The position numbers were made by a program, and so were the translations under genes. 64,000 nt of DNA from Panorpa germanica. Its lineage: Eukaryota > Arthropoda > Insecta > Mecoptera > Panorpidae. The notes under the pieces were generated by a model, which saw nothing but the letters and a program-made list of their open reading frames with translations, was not told the origin of the DNA and did not search any database. The stretch spans positions 13,458,451 to 13,522,450 of the forward strand of contig OY783213.1 in assembly GCA_963678705.1 (NCBI GenBank). The letters run 5' to 3'. This document shows positions 58,201 to 64,000 of this stretch, piece after piece (the stretch's first letter is position 1; the number at the start of each line of letters is the position of its first letter).

Positions 58201-61200
58201 GGACCACTTTGGTTTGAATTTATATAAAAGGTATAATTTATGGAATGTTATTAAATTTATTATTTATATTCACTACATAAAGTTGATGAATGAATTTTAT
58301 ACGGAGTATTTGTAACTAAAAATTGTGGTAAGCTTTAATTACTGATAACATTCAAAAGCTCAAAAAAAGAAACTTTGAAATAGCTGTAAACTCAATTACA
58401 TTTTATTAGTCCTTATATTGTAAAAGTGAGACAGGAAATATAAAAGAGCAAATGTTCAGTTATCGTATGACGTCACCACTCGATAAACGCAAACATAGGT
58501 ATCACCTGTAAATGCTTGTAACAATTTCAACATCAAAATCAACATTTCATGTATTATTAAATGTAATATCTTTTTCTCAACGTTATGTTTTATTATTTAC
58601 TGAAATATATTACATAGCGTTGTAGCAAAAAAATTATATAATGTAATTACCTCACATAAATATAAAAATTGTTACTTAATAGGTAAAATTAGTGGATAAA
58701 TTATAATGTTTTCCCACAAAGTAAATTCTAAGATATTATTGTAATAACATAATTTCAATTTCTAATAAATTCTCTTATTAAAGTAAAACACTAAACGAAT
58801 ATGTTTGCCTTTGAGAAATTTAACAAGTTTAATTAAATTATAATCATACTGAAGTAAACTCATATATAATATATGAAATGAAACTTGAATACCTAGATTG
58901 TGGTTTTATAATTCAATTCTAATTATAATAGTGCTATTGTTATTCTAGTACATGTCTTCTATTCGTGCTGACGTTGACATATTGGTGATTTTGTTTTGAA
59001 ATATTTATCGGAACAATTCAAATAATACGCTGTACTAAAGCTACTAGTGCTATTGTTCGTTGGATGCGAATATAATGAGAGTAATAAATTAATCAAACTA
59101 ATTAACAGCTATTTGATCGAAAGCAAATTTTCAATTAGGTTTATGATATATTAGAAATTTATTAATATATGAATAATTATACATGTAGTTTAAATATAGT
59201 AAATAACAAGGTACACAATAATCTTGCAGTGCAAGTTGTAAGCTTGTTACACGCTAAATTCAAGGTTCATTCTCTTATTCAGTTGCTAGCGTGGTTCTCG
59301 CTAGTATATGCGTTACATTTTTATTACAAAAGTATAGTTTATTGCTTAAAGTTCTTATTGAAACATCGAATTATTTGGTCATAAAATAGCTAACGAAGTT
59401 AAAGAAAAATATACAAATAATAAATTCCATATTCGAGATAATTGTATTAAAAAATTCCGTTCTGACTTTTGAAAAAATAAAATATATTGGAAAATGTTTC
59501 AAAGTTTTTTTAACTTGAATATTTTTAAACGAATATTTTATGTTGATTTTTTAACGTTTTATATTACAGTTAAAATAAAACGTTAACTGTATCTACCTAC
59601 GTTTAGTTATTACCACCATCCATTTCTGTTATTTTATGCAGCGCAGGTTTTATTTAAAAATACAATGACTAGATCGGTCCATGTACTTTGAATTCAATGT
59701 ATTTTTAAAATGAATCGTACCTTTGATTCTTGAATTATTGATTTATTAAAATCTATGAGAAGATGTAGGTTATTTACATTTCTTTATGTAAAATGTAGTT
59801 TGCCTGACTTTCACAAATGCCATCTAACAATACGTAGGTGTTTTATGTGTGTCCTCCTGGACTTCTCTCGTAGTTAAGTATAAATAAATGAAGAGTTTAA
59901 TATATAGAAATATTGTTTTAGATTAATAAATACAGAATTAATATTGTGGCCTTTGAGTCTAAAAGTAGAAATTCGGTTTTATTCCAATCCAATCCAAATC
60001 CAATTAGAGTAAAGACATTCGAAACGTCAAACTATGCAACCATAACCTATAAAATCTGTTTAGATCTAATACATAGTTATGTAATCTTATGCAACATAAT
60101 GTCAAGTTAGATATTGCTAATCCATTTCACTGATGACAGAGTTCCAAGCTTCAACGTCTACTAATACGTAATTAAACAACGATTCTATCAACGTAGTATG
60201 TTAAATGCAGCAAACGTGATGCTCAAATTCAGCTTTCATCTTGTTATTGTTTGTTTCACGTTGTTGTAAAGAGATGGCGTTCGGATCTACTTAGCGTGTT
60301 AGTAATGGGTAATCTTCTGTCATAATGGTTATGATAATGCAATATATATTTCTTTTGACGTAATAATGTTCTCGATCTCCGGTTCTTTTAACAAAATATT
60401 ACATGAAAATATGATTTTACGTAGGTAATATTATTATCTCATACATTCTCCCATTTCTGTATTAAATAAACAATTTTCTAAGAAAATATTTCCAACCTAA
60501 AAATATATAGATGCGGCAACACTTTTTTGTGTGTAATATCGTTTACTGAGATGACTAAAATAATTCTTGAGCTTCCTTCTTTATATAACTCAGCTTTAAT
60601 TTAATTTTAGATTTCTATCTTTTTGATTCCTTCTGTTTATTTAATGGTATTTACTTAACTCCTAATTAAGGGACTTACTTTGGTGATTTTAATCTTTGAT
60701 GTTAATTATTAAATGCTTGAAATGGTAAAAACCTTTAGCTTGTTTACAGCAATTTTATATTTACTTTCTTATTATATAAATACTTCTATAATTTAAAGGA
60801 TTCATTCTCTTTTTTAATAATATGCAAATTTGAACTTTGCCACTGACTTTGTAGAATCAAAGTCTTTAAATATGAATAATATTAGGTTGTGCTTGGCTAA
60901 CTTCATATTGGTTGAAAGGTTATGAAGTTATTAAGTGTAATAATAGAAAGCAAGAAAATTTCATTAACCGATAAATACAGATATATGCCTTTAACGTTCA
61001 GTTAACATAAAACGTGACATAACCCTCTCTCGAAGCGTTTCCATGTTATAGCAAAAGAAATCTAATATAAAGACATGGTGTAACTCCTATAGTTTTTATT
61101 CAACTATTTTACTAACTTATTTCAACTGAACTGACCGACGTTACACTGTCAATCGATTCTCTATATAAAGGTAAATGAAAATATTTGTAAGAAAATTTCT

Positions 61201-64000
61201 AGTTACAGAATTTTTTTTTTAATTGTGTAATTCTACAGGTTTGCAACCTATATTCTACCAGATTGTTTAAACTGACTTACTTCAATAATACTTCATTGAC
61301 GCTTGAATCTTTGCCGCGTTTGTCGCTCTGTATTGGATTCTTAAGGTTAGAAAAAGACAAAGATAGATCTGCGATAAAGATACGCAAAAACTGTAATGGT
61401 TTTACACTATAAAGGTGTTTGGTATTACCATCAAAGTCTCCACCGATGGCGACTTCAGGCAGTCTGACTTCTAGACCCTTTTTTATGTTAAATAATCATT
61501 AATCATTAATCATTATGTTAAATACATAAAACTCTGTTAAGCTGGACAAGCCATAAATCATTGTTCAATCTTTAAACACGTTTTTTTCAGTAACAATATA
61601 TTTTACGATTTAATAATTTGATTCAAATTTGGAATAATATCGCAATATATATTTCTATAAAAGTATAATGTACTCCAATAAATACATAATTAAAATATGA
61701 AATAAATAATAAATAAAATAAATAAATGTAACAATTTTATAAATTTAAAAAAAACTGGGCTCACAAGTTTTTATAAAAGTTTAAGATATTATTCATATAT
61801 AGATCTTAATAGTGAAATGTAACTTGCGCAAAAAGTATCGACGTCCTAAAAAGCCCGACAAGTTATGATTAAATGAAATTTTTTATAAAAAGATTAATAT
61901 TATCATCCCCTTAAAACTTTCTTGATTCTGTTTATATTTCACTAAATAACATTACTTTTATTGAAATTCACAATTGTATCTCAAACAAATTAGAAAATGA
62001 TAGTATTGTATGGCTCAGTGGTTAAGTAACGTTTGTTGTTATATCTCTATCGATGTATTTAATCAAGATAATATTCATACTTTTGACAACACATTGCAAG
62101 CTTGAATGTAAATGTGCTTCCATTCATAAAAGTAATAAAAAAATATCAATTTAAAAATTCAAAAATTTCCTTCTATTATGATCCAACTACGAATATTAGA
62201 TTCCATGTAACAAGACTTTTACAATTACACTGTTGGGCGTATATTGAAATACCTGTCGATTGGAATATGATGTCTACGTCACGGACATATTCATTCCGCC
62301 CTCACAAGGACCATATCCCTACGCTTGCCCTCTTCCCCTGGGCTTCCCCTTCCCAGACATCCTATTGTAATTCCAATAGGAAGTCGTATCATGCCTCAGC
62401 ATATGGATATTCCATTTCCGATTTATTTCGTGTTAACATAAACCAGTTTGTGTACTTACGTATTATACGAAAGAAAATATATTCCTAAATATAACGTAAA
62501 TATATACTTTGTAAAAAATATTCCATATTGGACAAACAGATTTGCGAGTTTATTTAGCTGGAGGGTCCTGCTCCTGCATCCCAGCTATTGCGTACAGCCT
62601 TATGATATGTTATCTCCCTGTTAAGATAAATATAAGGATTTGTTTTCATACATAGGATATGAGTTTTAAGGCTTAACGCTGGGTGGTGGATTCGCCGATC
62701 TCGACCCACCCTTAGAACCTATGGATCACGTGTTTGATTTGCCAAGTTCAAAGGGAATACGTTTAATCTCTTCTATGTGGTAACCACATCCTAGAACTAC
62801 TTAAATCTATTATTTAGTAGGATTAAAACTTTGTTCTAGGAAGATTAGATTCTCTCAAAAGCTATTGTTAATTAAAAAGATGTAGAAATTCTGTAACGTG
62901 TTTAAAAAATGCAAATATTAAATGGTACTTATTGTGATTAGTGCCCTTGGGGGTCTTCAAATCAAATTGCAAAATTGTTACTACAGTAAACAGTTTATAA
63001 ACGTTAGGATTGAATAGGAGTCCTTCAATCGAAAGAGGGGTGGGGGCGTTGGGTTTTCTGTCCAGCGTAAATTTGTTAAAGATTGATTGAACACATCCCG
63101 CTTGGGTTGGTCCTGTTCGAGTTATCAAAAATGCATGAGATAAAAGGTGCGTTATAGCTACATGGGGCACAGAGCAAATTTAAAAGTATTTGATGGCCCC
63201 TTCATTCTAATTTCGACACAAATGATATCCAATGCTGATGAAAGTCATTGTCTATTTTGCTTACAAGATAGCGCACCAGTATTTGAGATATATTTTACTT
63301 TATAAATACTAACCCGGCCACGCTTCCCTGTGAGAAAGTAAATCAAAGCCACACAGAAGATAATCAATTGGAAAGAAATGAAAGAAATGAATTCAATTTT
63401 TGTGTCAATCAGTTGTGTCAAAATTTCAAGTCAATTCGGACTACTGTGTAAGTTTTACGAGCACAAACATTAGCAGACTGAATCATTTTAAATTATATAT
63501 AACCTTGTTTTAACAAGAATGTAAATACAAATTATATAAACTGTGTAAAAAGAATATTTGTACAACTTTTGCATTAATAAGTGGGTTTATTAAGACGTAA
63601 ATGTACTTCAAAATTTGATTGCAGTTAGTTCATTATAAATCCGAGCGCTGTATAGTTCGAATACCTCAATTTTGTTTAACTACTGACGTATGGATATGAT
63701 TATTTTATTTGGTAGAGCTTTCCTACATATAGAGCAACGATATTAATATGAATGTATTAGTTATTTTGCGTCCGATGCTCTCAGTTTATTATTAACATAT
63801 GATTATTGTTCTTTACTTTGCTCTTAATTGCAAAAAGTCTTTCTATTGGGATTTAGAACTGAATGAAAACTAAAATGGGTAGAGTGTATGGTATATTTGG
63901 AAAATATTTCAACAATTTTATTGTAGGTGCTTATATTCCATTTTTTATCATAACATCTTGTTAAATGAATCAGTCATTCTGTTCGTACAAAATGAATGTA
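55263..64000. other. Long intergenic stretch, no gene recognised
   Basis: Nearly 9 kb of AT-rich sequence. The frames at 56763-56963, 57497-57871, 57889-58104, 59169-59384, 62102-62488 and 62868-63170 lack domains and are explained by low-complexity or chance. Near 63310 ACTAACCCGGCCACGCTTCC resembles mobile-element sequence of unknown type. A short tRNA-like TATGGCTCAGTGGTTAAGTA at 62010 does not extend into a cloverleaf. Confidence 0.4.

Noticed and set aside
62010..62040. tRNA gene suggested by TATGGCTCAGTGGTTAAGTA
   Set aside because: No anticodon stem or B box follows at the right distance.
62868..63170. Minus-strand frame of 100 codons
   Set aside because: No recognisable domain, no splice or promoter support; probably mobile-element or chance sequence.

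Overview
This is a gene-poor, very AT-rich stretch of an insect nuclear genome. Insect origin is shown by an intact myosuppressin neuropeptide gene, an array of lola-type paired zinc-finger exons, two insect-style effector caspases with the QACQG active site, eukaryotic tRNA genes with A and B boxes, GT-AG introns, and mobile elements typical of insects (mariner, hAT-like and other MITEs, a tRNA-derived SINE, non-LTR retrotransposon debris). The encoded myosuppressin, [15 protein letters not shown], is the common insect form. It argues against Lepidoptera and against blood-feeding bugs such as Rhodnius, but the order cannot be fixed from this window.

Layout. Bases 1-29,700 hold no convincing host gene. 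They contain dispersed repeats: a fold-back element, a mariner deletion derivative, several inverted pairs of MITE-like repeats, a SINE with a perfect 14-bp target duplication, and purine-biased remnants of one non-LTR retrotransposon family. From 29.76 to 35.49 kb on the plus strand lies a tandem array of seven intact exons plus one decayed exon. Each starts at a 3' splice site in the same phase, encodes two C2HC/C2H2-type fingers and ends in its own stop codon. This is the architecture of the alternative 3' exons of longitudinals lacking (lola). No BTB or other common 5' exon is visible in the window.

From 36.0 to 43.8 kb on the minus strand are two paralogous four-exon effector caspase genes in tandem (predicted 298 and 274 residues) with matching intron phases. 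A tRNA-Thr gene lies between them. The large second intron of the upstream paralogue holds a roughly 2-kb inverted array of a 146-147-bp monomer, five copies on one arm and six on the other, around a palindromic core. This is the most unusual structure in the window. Related MITEs sit just 3' of this gene and in its first intron.

From 45.0 to 52.4 kb are tRNA-Phe, the two-coding-exon myosuppressin gene (minus strand) and a second, identical tRNA-Thr. The remainder to 64 kb is AT-rich non-coding DNA with a hAT-like MITE, a pogo-like fragment and microsatellites. The host genes form no pathway together; they are ordinary neighbours in a repeat-rich chromosome arm.
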